DNA from: an uncultured Propionivibrio sp.
GTDB taxonomy: Bacteria > Pseudomonadota > Gammaproteobacteria > Burkholderiales > Rhodocyclaceae
Direction of reading: 5' to 3'
NCBI GenBank assembly: GCA_937923255.1
Contig: CALAIL010000063.1
Coordinates: 1 to 15,348 of the forward strand
Length of the DNA: 15,348 nt
A program made the position numbers and the translations under genes. Under the pieces are notes generated by a model. That model had not been told where the DNA came from and made no database searches. It was given only the letters and a program-made list of their open reading frames with translations. Positions 7,311 to 14,893 of this stretch are shown here, in pieces (the first letter of the stretch is position 1; each line of letters opens with the position of its first letter).

Positions 7311-8320
7311 TTGCCGGCAATACGCTTTTCTGCGGCCATTTTTGCCGCCATCAGGAAAGCGGCGCGGGCGGCGCCGACGTTGGCAACGCCTTTCCAGGCG
7401 ATGTCGTAAGCCGTGCCGTGCGCAGGCGTACAGATCGGGAAGGGGAAGCCGCCCAGCAACGTGACGCCCCGGTCGAAGCCCATCAGCTTCATGGCGATCT
7501 GCCCCTGGTCGTGATACATGGTCAATACCGCGTCGAAGGCGCCATCGCGGGCGCGGACGAAAACGGTATCCGCCGGATAGGGGCCGGAAGCATCGAAACC
7601 ACGCGCCACGGCAGCCTTGACGGCCGGTTCGATGATCTCGATTTCCTCGCGGCCGCAATTGCCGCCATCGCCGGCGTGCGGGTTGATGGCGGCCACCGCA
7701 ATGCGCGGACGGGCAATGCCGGCGGCGCGCAGGCAGCGATCAGCCAGTTCCAGCTCGGCCAGAATATTTTCGGTCGTGATCGACGAGGCGACTTTCGCCA
7801 GCGGGATGTGCGAAGTTACCCGGGCGTTCCAAAGACCTTCCAACACATTGAATTCACGCGCTATGCCCGTAAAACCGATGGTGTCGGAGACAAAACCGAT
7901 TTCGTCCTCGTAACCGGGATATACGTAGCGCATCGCCTGCTTGTTGAACGGCGTAAAGCAGACGGCGTCGACCGCTCCGGCGTGTGCCATATGCAGGGCG
8001 CGACTGAAGTTATCGATGGCGAAGGCGCCGCCGACCTTCGTCGGCTTGCAGCGCTCGACCTTATCCGGCGAGAGGTTTTCCAGATCGACGAAATGCGGGG
8101 CGGGGGCCGAAGTTAGCGGCTGCCCCTGGCGGAGATAGACCAGTGCCGGATCCACGCCGGCAACCTGGGCGCCCTGCTCAAAAATACGGCGGTCGCCGAG
8201 GACGACGATTCTTGCGGCGGCGCGGATTTCATCCAGCGCCAGCAGCTTTGCCGTCAGTTCCGGGCTAATGCCTGCCGGGTCACCCATCACGAGGGCAATG
8301 CGAGGAAGTTCTGAGGCCAA
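7304..8320 (-). CDS. PdxA-family NAD-dependent dehydrogenase/decarboxylase with altered substrate pocket
   Basis: 338 residues from a TTG start (8320-8318), chosen because AAGGAG lies 7 nt upstream and the product begins ASELPRIALVMGDPAGISPE, the family N-terminus. Metal ligands are intact: H171 (SHIPL), H215 (INPHAG), H270 (MYHDQG). Compared with E. coli PdxA, the substrate contacts H136 and T137 are Tyr137 and Glu138, N283 is Thr287 and R292 is Ile296; only the Lys (K278) remains. This argues against vitamin B6 synthesis and against a phosphorylated substrate. PdxA relatives oxidise a beta-hydroxy acid, which then loses CO2; PdxA2 (phosphotetronates) and TphB (terephthalate diol) are known catabolic examples. 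As the first gene before a carboxylate importer and a ketose kinase, it may turn an aldonate into a ketose. NAD use is inferred from the family. Confidence 0.88.
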   Translation of the reverse strand: MASELPRIALVMGDPAGISPELTAKLLALDEIRAAARIVVLGDRRIFEQGAQVAGVDPALVYLRQGQPLTSAPAPHFVDLENLSPDKVERCKPTKVGGAFAIDNFSRALHMAHAGAVDAVCFTPFNKQAMRYVYPGYEDEIGFVSDTIGFTGIAREFNVLEGLWNARVTSHIPLAKVASSITTENILAELELADRCLRAAGIARPRIAVAAINPHAGDGGNCGREEIEIIEPAVKAAVARGFDASGPYPADTVFVRARDGAFDAVLTMYHDQGQIAMKLMGFDRGVTLLGGFPFPICTPAHGTAYDIAWKGVANVGAARAAFLMAAKMAAEKRIAGNA

Positions 8321-8377
8321 AATCCTTCTCCTTATAGAAAATTCGATATGACCAGACAAAAACCAACGACCTTGCCG

Positions 8378-8407
8378 ATTATGCAGCATTCCGCATGCGC
8401 GATTCAA
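8378..8407 (-). promoter_or_regulatory. Candidate promoter of the catabolic operon
   Basis: On the minus strand TTGAAT (8407-8402), an 18-nt spacer and CATAAT (8383-8378) match the sigma-70 boxes at four and five of six positions. Transcription would begin roughly 50 nt before the TTG start of the PdxA-like gene. The spacer contains ATGC...GCAT symmetry that might bind a regulator, but this is weak. Confidence 0.45.
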
Positions 8408-8714
8408 TGGCGGCAGACCGGCTAGGCGGGTTTTGTATGAAGCCGCTCTGTCCGGGCGGTCGCATAGCCTTGTGTGTTTTGTTTCTCATGTCACCTATGT
8501 CAGGCGTTTGCTGCCTGTCCGCTTTTCATTGCGTTGTGAAGGAAGTTGAAAGAAATGGGCGTTGCCGGCGACGGGGTACGATGGCGAGGCAGTGAACGAG
8601 GTGTGTTTTGCCGGAGAATCCGTGCGTCCGGACGGGGCGCGCGAGTTACCGTGTAATGTCTCCTCTGGCGGATTGCCGGCACGCGTTCCGACAATTTCCC
8701 GATAGAATCGCGCC
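8408..8714. other. Intergenic region between divergent transcription units
   Basis: About 300 bp between the operon promoter candidate and the SDR gene. Short open frames occur on both strands (for example 8395-8595 plus), but they have no ribosome binding site or recognisable protein character. No regulator gene is present for the catabolic operon. A TAGAAT box (8703-8708) lies only 6 nt before the GTG of the SDR gene. Confidence 0.5.
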
Positions 8715-9650
8715 GTGAAAAAAATTCGAGCACCGCGCCATGTGCGCTCCATTCTGATTGTCGGTGGCGGCGATATTGCGCGCCGGACATTGCCTGTTTT
8801 GTGCGGTCGCTATCGACTGTTCGTCGTCGTGCGTGATGCGGCGCAAATGGCCTTTTGGCGCGCGCATGGGGCGTACCCCTTGCCCGCCGATCTGGATGAG
8901 CGGCGCAGTCTGAAGCGTTTGTCCGGCCTGGCCGATATCGTCCTGCACTTTGCGCCGCCGCCCCGGCATGGGGCGGGAGACGCGCGGATGCGCCGCCTCC
9001 TGGCTGCGCTGGCGCGCGCGGCGCGACCGCCCGGACGCATTGTGTATGTCAGTACCAGCGGCGTCTATGGAGATTGCGCCGGGGCGCGGGTGGATGAAAC
9101 GCGCCCCGTGCATCCGGCGACACCGCGCGCACGGCGCCGTATCGATGCCGAGCGCCAGTTGCGGCGTTTTGGCCGGACGCTGGGCACGGCAGTCAGCATC
9201 CTGCGCGCGCCGGGCATTTATGCCGCCGGGCGTCTACCGCTCGAACGTCTGCAACGCGGCGTGCCGGCATTGCGTTCGGAAGACGACGTATTTACCAATC
9301 ACATTCACGCCGATGACCTGGCGCGGCTAGTGTGTGCCGCGCTGCGGCGCGGCCGCCCGAACCGTTGCTATAACGCCTGTGATAACTCCGAGCTTAGAAT
9401 GGGCGACTACTTCGATCAGGTGGCGGATACTTTTTCATTGCCGCGTCCGCCGCGCATTGCCCGTGCAACGGCGGAAGGCACGCTTTCCGCCACCCAGCTT
9501 TCTTTCATGAGCGAGTCGCGGCGGCTGGATAACCGGCGTCTGCGCCGTGAGTTGGGCGTGCGTTTGCTGTACCCGCAGGTGGCGGCGGGCATCGCGGCGG
9601 CGCGGGCGGAAGCGTGCCGGCAGAACATGGCAGAGGGTATGCCGCAATAG
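8715..9650 (+). CDS. NAD(P)-dependent epimerase/dehydratase-like protein (extended SDR, YeeZ-like)
   Basis: 311 residues from a GTG start. The Rossmann motif is SILIVGGGDIARR (residues 12-24). The middle has YVSTSGVYGD (111-120), the segment that ends strand beta-5 in extended SDR proteins, then RAPGIYAAGRLPLERL (164-179) and NHIHADDLARLV (195-206), both typical of this branch. The usual YxxxK catalytic Lys is not evident, as in several YeeZ-type relatives, so activity is uncertain. It is rich in Arg and Ala. It is followed after 47 nt by the RlmL-like gene and probably shares its transcript. No Shine-Dalgarno precedes the GTG, suggesting a leaderless mRNA. True function unknown. Confidence 0.85.
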   Translation: MKKIRAPRHVRSILIVGGGDIARRTLPVLCGRYRLFVVVRDAAQMAFWRAHGAYPLPADLDERRSLKRLSGLADIVLHFAPPPRHGAGDARMRRLLAALARAARPPGRIVYVSTSGVYGDCAGARVDETRPVHPATPRARRRIDAERQLRRFGRTLGTAVSILRAPGIYAAGRLPLERLQRGVPALRSEDDVFTNHIHADDLARLVCAALRRGRPNRCYNACDNSELRMGDYFDQVADTFSLPRPPRIARATAEGTLSATQLSFMSESRRLDNRRLRRELGVRLLYPQVAAGIAAARAEACRQNMAEGMPQ

Positions 9651-9697
9651 AAAGTGGAATACCCTGGATTCAGGACATCAGGCATAAGGAAACACGT

Positions 9698-10837
9698 TTG
9701 GAAAATTTTTTTGCCACTTGCCCGCGCGGGCTGGAAACGCTGCTTGCCGAGGACCTTGCGGCAATTGGCGCGCAGGGTGTTCAGGCTGTACCGGGCGGCG
9801 CCCATTTCAGCGCCGACTGGGATGCCTGCTACGCCGCCAATCTGCATTCGCGCATCGCCACGCGCATTTTGTGGCGCGTAGCGCAGGGGCGCTACGCAAA
9901 GGAGGAGGATATCTATCGGCTGGCGTATGAAACGCCATGGCCGCGCTGGTTTGCCCCCGAGCGAACGATTCGGGTCGATGTGACGGCAATCAGAAGCCCG
10001 CTGAAAAGCCTTGAATTCGTTACCCTGCGCATCAAGGATGCCGTATGCGACCGCTTTCGCGCCGACGCCGGACGCCGCCCTGACATTGATACGCGTGCGC
10101 CGGAGGTGCGCGTGCATGGCTTCCTGACCGCCGATGGCTGCACGCTTTATCTAGACACTTCGGGCGCGCCCCTGTATCAGCGCGGCCTGCGCCAGAAAAC
10201 CGTCGATGCGCCGCTCAAGGAAAATCTGGCGGCCGGCATTTTGCGGCTGTCCGGCTGGCAGCCCGGCGTACCGTTGCTCGACCCGATGTGCGGCAGCGGT
10301 ACGTTTCTTACCGAGGCCGCGCAAATTGCGCTCAATATTGCACCCGGCGCGGGTGGGCGCAGCTTTGGCTTCCAGCGCCTAAAAAATTTCCGGCTGGAAA
10401 CCTGGAAGAATCTGCTCGACACCGCGCAGGAAGCCGAGAAACCGGCGCGGTTCGCCCAGATTTGGGGCAGCGATATCTCGCCGGTGGCTGTGCGCGCCGC
10501 GCTGGCCAATCTCGATCGCGCCGGCCTGCTGCCGGCGGTCACGCTGAGCGCCGGGGATATTCGGGAAATTGCCGCCCCTGCGCCGTCCGGTATTCTTGTC
10601 GCCAATCCGCCCTATGGCGAGCGCCTGTCGGAGCAGGACGAACTGGCGGCGTTCTACCCGCAGCTGGGGAGTGCGCTCAAGCGTAATTTTTCGGGCTGGG
10701 ATTGCCATATCCTGACTTCGGATCTCCGTCTGCCCAAGTTGATGCGCCTTGCGCCAAGCCGGAAAACGCCGCTCTACAACGGCGCTATCGAGTGTCGCCT
10801 GTTCCGGTTCGTCATGGTGGCGGGGAGCAACCGTTAG
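9698..10837 (+). CDS. rlmL: THUMP-domain 23S rRNA guanine-N2 methyltransferase (RlmL N-terminal type)
   Basis: 379 residues from a TTG start (9698-9700) with AAGGA seven bases before; the protein then begins ENFFATCPRGLETLLAEDL, the conserved family start. Residues about 45-155 form the THUMP RNA-binding domain. The SAM-dependent methyltransferase fold follows: LLDPMCGSGTFLTEAA (193-208) is motif I, WGSDISPVAV (256-265) the acidic loop, and NPPYGERL (303-310) the catalytic motif IV of N2-guanine methylases. E. coli RlmKL is a two-methylase fusion; this protein matches only its RlmL half (m2G2445), the common state in Betaproteobacteria. The open frame extends upstream into the SDR gene, but that part has no family similarity. 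Confidence 0.92.
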   Translation: MENFFATCPRGLETLLAEDLAAIGAQGVQAVPGGAHFSADWDACYAANLHSRIATRILWRVAQGRYAKEEDIYRLAYETPWPRWFAPERTIRVDVTAIRSPLKSLEFVTLRIKDAVCDRFRADAGRRPDIDTRAPEVRVHGFLTADGCTLYLDTSGAPLYQRGLRQKTVDAPLKENLAAGILRLSGWQPGVPLLDPMCGSGTFLTEAAQIALNIAPGAGGRSFGFQRLKNFRLETWKNLLDTAQEAEKPARFAQIWGSDISPVAVRAALANLDRAGLLPAVTLSAGDIREIAAPAPSGILVANPPYGERLSEQDELAAFYPQLGSALKRNFSGWDCHILTSDLRLPKLMRLAPSRKTPLYNGAIECRLFRFVMVAGSNR

Positions 10838-10850
10838 TCCATCGAGGTCG

Positions 10851-10915
10851 GGCATAAGGGGTGCGCGGCGCCGGAACATGATGCCTGACGGCACGCGCAT
10901 GCAGCGTCTTATGCC
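10851..10915. other. Long stem in the gap between convergent genes
   Basis: GGCATAAG (10851-10858) and CTTATGCC (10908-10915) are perfect inverted arms, and TGCGCG (10862-10867) with CGCGCA (10894-10899) continues the stem further in. It lies in the short gap between the RlmL-like and RsmJ stop codons. There is no T-run on either strand, so any terminator role would have to be bidirectional and unusual; a transcript-end protector is an alternative. Confidence 0.35.
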
Positions 10916-10916
10916 G

Positions 10917-11819
10917 TTATGCGGATTTGAGTGATTTTTTCGGATAGATGTCGAAACGGCTCGACTGGCCGTGCAACGTGTATCCAGGCGGCTGGCCGTC
11001 GAGTGGCGGCGCTTGGCGCGGCCGTTTGACGACGACGCGGTGGGAGGCCAGATCGAGCGCGGCCGCGAGCAGGGCCGAAGCATCCCTGTCGTCGCCTGCC
11101 AACGGGCGCAGCAGACGCATTTCTTTTTTGACCAGTGCGCTTTTCCGGCGGGGCGGAAACATCGGATCGAGATAAATGACCTGGGGAATATCAGGCGGAG
11201 CGCTGTCACTATGGCTGTCCCCATGACCGTGGCGCCAATCGCGCATGAGCGTGATGGCGTTGCCGACGATCAGGGACATGCGGGCAACGATGGCCGCCAG
11301 TTCGGCGTTTTCCGATGCGCGCCGCAGCCCGTCTTCAAGCAAGGCGGCAATCAGCGGCTGTCGCTCGATCAGCCTGAGCGGGCATCCGAGTTGCGCCAGG
11401 ACAAAGGCGTCGCGGCCCAGCCCGGCGGTGGCGTCCAGCACCGTAGGGCGAAGGCCGGGTTGAATGCCGACCGCCTTGGCGATCATCTGGCCGCTACCGC
11501 CGCCGAAATGCCGTCGGTGAGCGACGGCGCCGGAGAGAAAGTCGACACGGACGATTCCCGACGTATGGGTGCCGTCCGTTCCGGACGGGGGCAGGTACAG
11601 CTGCAATCCCTCGGCGCCGACCTGCAATTGCATGCCGGCTGCCTCAACCGGGTCAACGAGGCGGGAGGAGGACGGAGCCGCGCATCTGTGCTCTGCCGGG
11701 TGTGGTGATGGCTGCGGCAGCAGCGGCAGATGCAGGCGTGTTGCCCAGAAGGCCGCCTGTGCGGCGTATTCGGGCAACAGCGGAACGACGTGGATTTGCG
11801 ACGAGGGCGACAGAATCAT
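10917..11819 (-). CDS. rsmJ: 16S rRNA (guanine-1516-N2)-methyltransferase RsmJ
   Basis: 300 residues. Motif I is [19 protein letters not shown] (127-145), and the catalytic and C-terminal signature is [19 protein letters not shown] (216-234), VVVKRP (262-267) and RFDIY. RsmJ uses SAM to make m2G1516 in helix 45 of 16S rRNA. The His/Ser/Asp-rich segment at 197-210 looks like a small low-complexity insertion. The start at 11819 is preferred because the frame upstream (to 11999) has no protein character; it lacks a Shine-Dalgarno and is preceded on the plus strand by a GT-rich run (11820-11837), so the exact start is uncertain. N-terminal residues 30-60 are Pro/His-rich. Confidence 0.9.
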   Translation of the reverse strand: MILSPSSQIHVVPLLPEYAAQAAFWATRLHLPLLPQPSPHPAEHRCAAPSSSRLVDPVEAAGMQLQVGAEGLQLYLPPSGTDGTHTSGIVRVDFLSGAVAHRRHFGGGSGQMIAKAVGIQPGLRPTVLDATAGLGRDAFVLAQLGCPLRLIERQPLIAALLEDGLRRASENAELAAIVARMSLIVGNAITLMRDWRHGHGDSHSDSAPPDIPQVIYLDPMFPPRRKSALVKKEMRLLRPLAGDDRDASALLAAALDLASHRVVVKRPRQAPPLDGQPPGYTLHGQSSRFDIYPKKSLKSA

Positions 11820-12028
11820 GGGTGTGTGTGAGTGTGTGATTCTATGAAAAATGTACGCGAGATTATGCGGGCGACACAGGTTCGACGGATTGAACGAAAT
11901 TGGGTGGAATTTCTCGCGATCGAAAAATAACCTGATTTCCAGGCGTTTTCCAAAGATTCCCAAACGGCGATCAAAATTCTTTCCGCCTGCTAGCGCCAAA
12001 TTCCCTAATACTTTCTATCCAATTGATT

Positions 12029-12070
12029 TGTAAGCGATTAAATTTGTGTGCGCTCACAATCGGTTACGAA
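12029..12070. promoter_or_regulatory. Cluster of LacI/GalR-type operator-like palindromes
   Basis: Within 42 bp there are three CG-centred sites: TGTAAGCGATTA (12029-12040), TTGTGTGCGCTCACAA (12044-12059) and the AATCGGTTAC half (12058-12067), which is the inverted copy of GTAAGCGATT (12030-12039) with one mismatch. The middle one differs from the ideal lac-type palindrome at a single base. LacI-family operators characteristically have a central CG. No LacI-family gene is in the window. Confidence 0.45.
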
Positions 12071-12109
12071 AGAATGGAACTTCTGCCACAGACGGTTTTA
12101 GGGGGCGGA

Positions 12110-12221
12110 CGTAAACTGCAGCCGTTGCTTCGGTCTCTGCCGCGAGCAACGTTTTGACCCTCCCTGACCCATCGCAACGATGGGATTTACATCCCGTGCC
12201 ACACCGGCGCGGGATTTTTTT
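12110..12221 (+). ncRNA. Candidate structured small RNA with intrinsic terminator
   Basis: The plus strand here carries three consecutive stems and no open frame of protein character. CGTTGCT/AGCAACG (12123-12151) has an inner CGG/CCG; CCCATCG/CGATGGG (12168-12184) has a 3-nt loop; the terminator stem ends the element. GGGAT (12182-12186) can also pair with ATCCC (12191-12195), competing with both neighbouring stems, so alternative folds exist as in attenuators. No plus-strand gene precedes or follows it (panE-like gene is convergent). The 5' end is not defined; the promoter is not clear. Confidence 0.4.
12191..12221 (+). terminator. Plus-strand intrinsic terminator without an upstream gene
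   Basis: ATCCCGTGCC (12191-12200) pairs with GGCGCGGGAT (12206-12215), ten pairs with one T-G wobble, around a 5-nt loop and followed by seven T (12215-12221). It is only functional as a terminator for plus-strand transcripts. The only plus-strand candidate before it is the structured segment described at 12110. Confidence 0.8.
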
Positions 12222-12245
12222 ATCCATATCGGTCGTATTTGCTGG

Positions 12246-13151
12246 CTATTTCGCCGAATTTTCCTGAAGTTTGACCAGCATATGCAGCAGACGATTAACC
12301 GGCACGTTGATGTCATGCACCTGCGCGCGGGCAACAACATAGCCGTTTAGACAGTCGATTTCCGTACGGCGGCCGCGCCGCAAATCCTGCGCGGTCGAAG
12401 AATACTGGTGAGGCATCGTTTGCGCGATGCTGCTGACCGTATGCTGAATATCCGCAGGCATACTGATGCCGTCTGCTGCGGCGACCTGCAAGCATTCCGC
12501 CAGAATGGCGCTCATCGTTTCCGGCGCGCCGGGGGTTTGCACGAGCTGACCATAGGGCAGGCGGGTGATTCCGGACAAGGCGTTATAGACGCAATTGACG
12601 ATAAGTTTGGCCCACAGATCCTCGCTAATTTTTGGTGAAATGCGTGCCGGAATGCCGGCCTCGCCGAATAAGGCGAGCAACATCTGGCGATGGCGTGTTT
12701 CACCGATGACCAGCTCGCCGCGACCGTGATGGCGCATATGGCCGGGGCCGGCCATTTCGGCGGCGACATAGACTGCCGTCGCAATGACTTCCTGCGACAA
12801 GTGCTGGCGTAGTCGTTCTGCATTGTCGATGCCATTTTGCAGACTGAGCACGATGGCCGAGGGAGCCAGATGCGGGGCGAGTTGTGCCGCTGCGGCCGGC
12901 GTATCGGTCGATTTAACGCAAAATAGTACGATGTGCGCAGCCTGCGCCGCTTCGGATTGAGTGCTGGCGGCTACGGCAATTCGCTCGGAGAACGTTGTGG
13001 TTTCCAGCCACAAGCCGTCGCGGCGGATGGCATCGACATGGCTTTCGCGGCCGATCAAGACGACATCATGGCCGGCGCGCGCCAACAGGCCGCCATAGTA
13101 GCAACCCACGGCGCCTGCGCCCATCACGGCAATTCTGGTCGGTTCATTCAT
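12246..13151 (-). CDS. panE: 2-dehydropantoate 2-reductase family protein (PanE/ApbA-like)
   Basis: 301 residues. The start at 13151 is chosen because AGGAGGT lies 6 nt before it; the more upstream Met codons are at or before that ribosome binding site. The NADPH-binding motif is IAVMGAGAVGCYYGG (7-21), with SLQNGI (103-108). Catalytic-type residues are present: K182 and N186 in AKLIVNCVYNAL, and E264 in RRTEIDCLNGYV. PanE reduces ketopantoate to pantoate for coenzyme A synthesis, but this family has many paralogues acting on other 2-keto acids, and nothing nearby belongs to pantothenate synthesis. The gene stands alone, convergent with the candidate small RNA. Confidence 0.87.
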   Translation of the reverse strand: MNEPTRIAVMGAGAVGCYYGGLLARAGHDVVLIGRESHVDAIRRDGLWLETTTFSERIAVAASTQSEAAQAAHIVLFCVKSTDTPAAAAQLAPHLAPSAIVLSLQNGIDNAERLRQHLSQEVIATAVYVAAEMAGPGHMRHHGRGELVIGETRHRQMLLALFGEAGIPARISPKISEDLWAKLIVNCVYNALSGITRLPYGQLVQTPGAPETMSAILAECLQVAAADGISMPADIQHTVSSIAQTMPHQYSSTAQDLRRGRRTEIDCLNGYVVARAQVHDINVPVNRLLHMLVKLQENSAK

Positions 13152-13723
13152 TTTCATACCTCCTGTAATCCTGTTGTTCACGTCGCGATGCCCCGCATAC
13201 TTCGGGTAGATTTCGGGCAGATGAAAAGATTGTAAACGCGGGCTTTCTCAGGATGCTTTTCCTTGTTGCCATGAGATAGCCGATGCGGCGTTTTCATATG
13301 AACTCGGGATCTTCCGGAATCGTCCGAATTGCCCAAATCGCCGGAATCGCCCGTTTTCCGATCGCCGCCCGGACTCGATGGGCGGTGACCTTACGCCATG
13401 CATTGCCGGCTTCTTCGACCGTCAATGCAAAAGTGGCTGGAATGCCGGTCGGCACCGTCCGGTGCGCAGAATTATAGTGAGGGGAATCCGCTTCCGGACT
13501 ATTTGCCATCCGCAAAGTCCATGCAAAGTTGATGAAATGGCGCAATGGGGAGTAATGGTACAGGGTTCGACGGTACCCGCCGGTTTGCCTCATAATCCGG
13601 CTTCACTTCAGTGCGGTATCTGTCGGTGTTTTGGCCGTCTATCCGCGCCAGCTGGCCTCGCCGGGCGGGTGTTTTTCAGAGCGCGGCGGGTGAGGGTATC
13701 CGCCGTCGTTCAACGACCTTTTT
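13152..13723. other. Intergenic region upstream of panE-like and TSUP genes
   Basis: About 570 bp with no convincing gene. The minus frame 13294-13509 would give a 71-residue protein starting MANSPEADS but has no ribosome binding site. A possible plus promoter is CATAAT (13591-13596) with a weak TTCGAC 19 nt upstream. Just before the TSUP start is a CGGCGG/CCGCCG stem (13684-13705). The segment 13315-13360 has repeated GAATCG/AATCGCC words. Confidence 0.4.
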
Positions 13724-14494
13724 ATGAATTACGAACTTTTCTCTTTTTTTATGCTGGGCGTTGCGGCGCTGTTTGCCGGTTTTATCGACGCAGTGGTCGG
13801 CGGTGGCGGCCTGATTCAGGTGCCAGCCTTGTTTTCGTTGTACCCGGATACTGCGCCGGCGAGTCTGTTCGGCACCAATAAGATTTCCAGTCTTGTCGGC
13901 ACGAGCAACTCCGCCATCCGCTACGTCCGCAGCGTCAGAATGCCGTGGCGAGCCGCCTTGCCAGCGGCTGCGGCCGCCTTTATTTTCGCCTACCTCGGCT
14001 CGATGTCGGTCGCCTGGCTGCCGATCCGCCTTCTGCGCCCAATGATTCTGGCGTTGCTCATTGGCGCGGCCGTCTATACGTTCTGGCGCAAGGGATTTGG
14101 TACGGTTCATGAGCCGCGGCATTGCGGGCGCCGCGAATTCTTTCGCGCCCTGCTGCTGGGCGCGGCGATTGGTTTTTACGATGGATTCTTCGGACCGGGT
14201 GCGGGCAGCTTCCTGATCTTTCTCTTCATCCGCGTGTTCGGCTTCGATTTCCTGCATGCTTCGGCGGCATCAAAAGTTGTCAACGTCGCCACCAATCTGG
14301 CCTCGATCGGATTCTTCATCCCGCATGGCTATTATCTACCGCTGGTCGCCGTCATGATGGCCGTCGCCAACCTCACCGGTTCATTCATTGGCACGCGCAT
14401 GGCGCTTAGGCACGGCAGCGGCTTCGTCCGCCGCCTGTTCCTCGGCGTGGTCTGCGTGCTGATCGTCAAGTTCGCCTGGGACACCTTCGCGTGA
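13724..14494 (+). CDS. TauE/SafE (TSUP) family membrane protein
   Basis: 256 residues, mostly hydrophobic, with the family's two half-repeats. The first carries FAGFIDAVVGGGGLIQVPAL (about 18-37) and GTNKISSLVGTSNSAIRY; the second carries GAAIGFYDGFFGPGAGSFLIF (near 143-163) and SAASKVVNVATNLASIGFF. About seven to eight membrane spans are expected. TSUP proteins move sulfite, sulfonates or other small anions across the inner membrane; the substrate cannot be read from sequence. The ATG has no strong Shine-Dalgarno. Its stop overlaps the GTG start of the YgbA-family gene by 4 nt, implying translational coupling and a shared role. Confidence 0.92.
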   Translation: MNYELFSFFMLGVAALFAGFIDAVVGGGGLIQVPALFSLYPDTAPASLFGTNKISSLVGTSNSAIRYVRSVRMPWRAALPAAAAAFIFAYLGSMSVAWLPIRLLRPMILALLIGAAVYTFWRKGFGTVHEPRHCGRREFFRALLLGAAIGFYDGFFGPGAGSFLIFLFIRVFGFDFLHASAASKVVNVATNLASIGFFIPHGYYLPLVAVMMAVANLTGSFIGTRMALRHGSGFVRRLFLGVVCVLIVKFAWDTFA

Positions 14495-14877
14495 AGAGCG
14501 TCGAATTCCGCACCGACAAGCGCTTTATCCGCCGAGCGCGCGAGCTGAAAACCGTCGGCGCCATGGTGCATCTCTATTGCCGCGCGCACCACCGCACCCT
14601 TCAAGGCCTGTGCGGCGAATGCAGCACCCTGCTCGACTACGCCCGGCGACGGCTGGAAGCCTGCCCCTTCGGCGATGCCAAGCCAGCGTGCAACAAGTGT
14701 CTGGCGCATTGCTACAGCGCCCATCACCGCGAACAGATACGCATCATCATGCGCTGGGCGGGGCCGCGCATGCTGCGCTACCATCCGCTGATGGCGATTC
14801 GTCACCTGCTTGCCGCCCGCCGGCCGCCGCCGCGTCTGCCGGAAAAGAAGGCCAGGGTACGCAAGATGGCGAACTGA
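14491..14877 (+). CDS. ygbA: YgbA-family protein (nitrous oxide-stimulated promoter family)
   Basis: 128 residues from a GTG start within the GTGA overlap with the TSUP gene. Seven Cys (30, 41, 44, 58, 67, 70, 74) and nearby His (33, 34, 73, 78, 79) form CGEC and CNKCLAHC clusters, suggesting a bound metal or iron-sulfur site. The segment IRIIMRWAGPRMLRYHPLMAIRHLL (84-107) is the family signature, followed by a basic Pro-rich tail. E. coli ygbA is induced by nitric oxide through NsrR and is linked to nitrosative stress. The biochemical role is unknown. I found no clear NsrR site upstream of the pair. Confidence 0.88.
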   Translation: MKSVEFRTDKRFIRRARELKTVGAMVHLYCRAHHRTLQGLCGECSTLLDYARRRLEACPFGDAKPACNKCLAHCYSAHHREQIRIIMRWAGPRMLRYHPLMAIRHLLAARRPPPRLPEKKARVRKMAN

Positions 14878-14893
14878 TGGTCACGGCCGAAAG

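Noticed and set aside
7215..7658. N-terminal extension of TctC
   Set aside because: It overlaps the PdxA-like gene in another frame, and the downstream Met has a good ribosome binding site and a signal peptide.
7304..8320. True PdxA of vitamin B6 synthesis
   Set aside because: Four of five substrate-contact residues differ, and the neighbours are catabolic rather than the usual surA/rsmA or pdxJ context.
8395..8752. Short frames on both strands in the divergent intergenic region
   Set aside because: Overlap the operon promoter candidate and each other, lack ribosome binding sites and protein character.
13294..13593. Small minus-strand protein (99 or 71 residues)
   Set aside because: No ribosome binding site, no recognisable motif, and an equally open antisense frame; kept only as a note in the intergenic entry.
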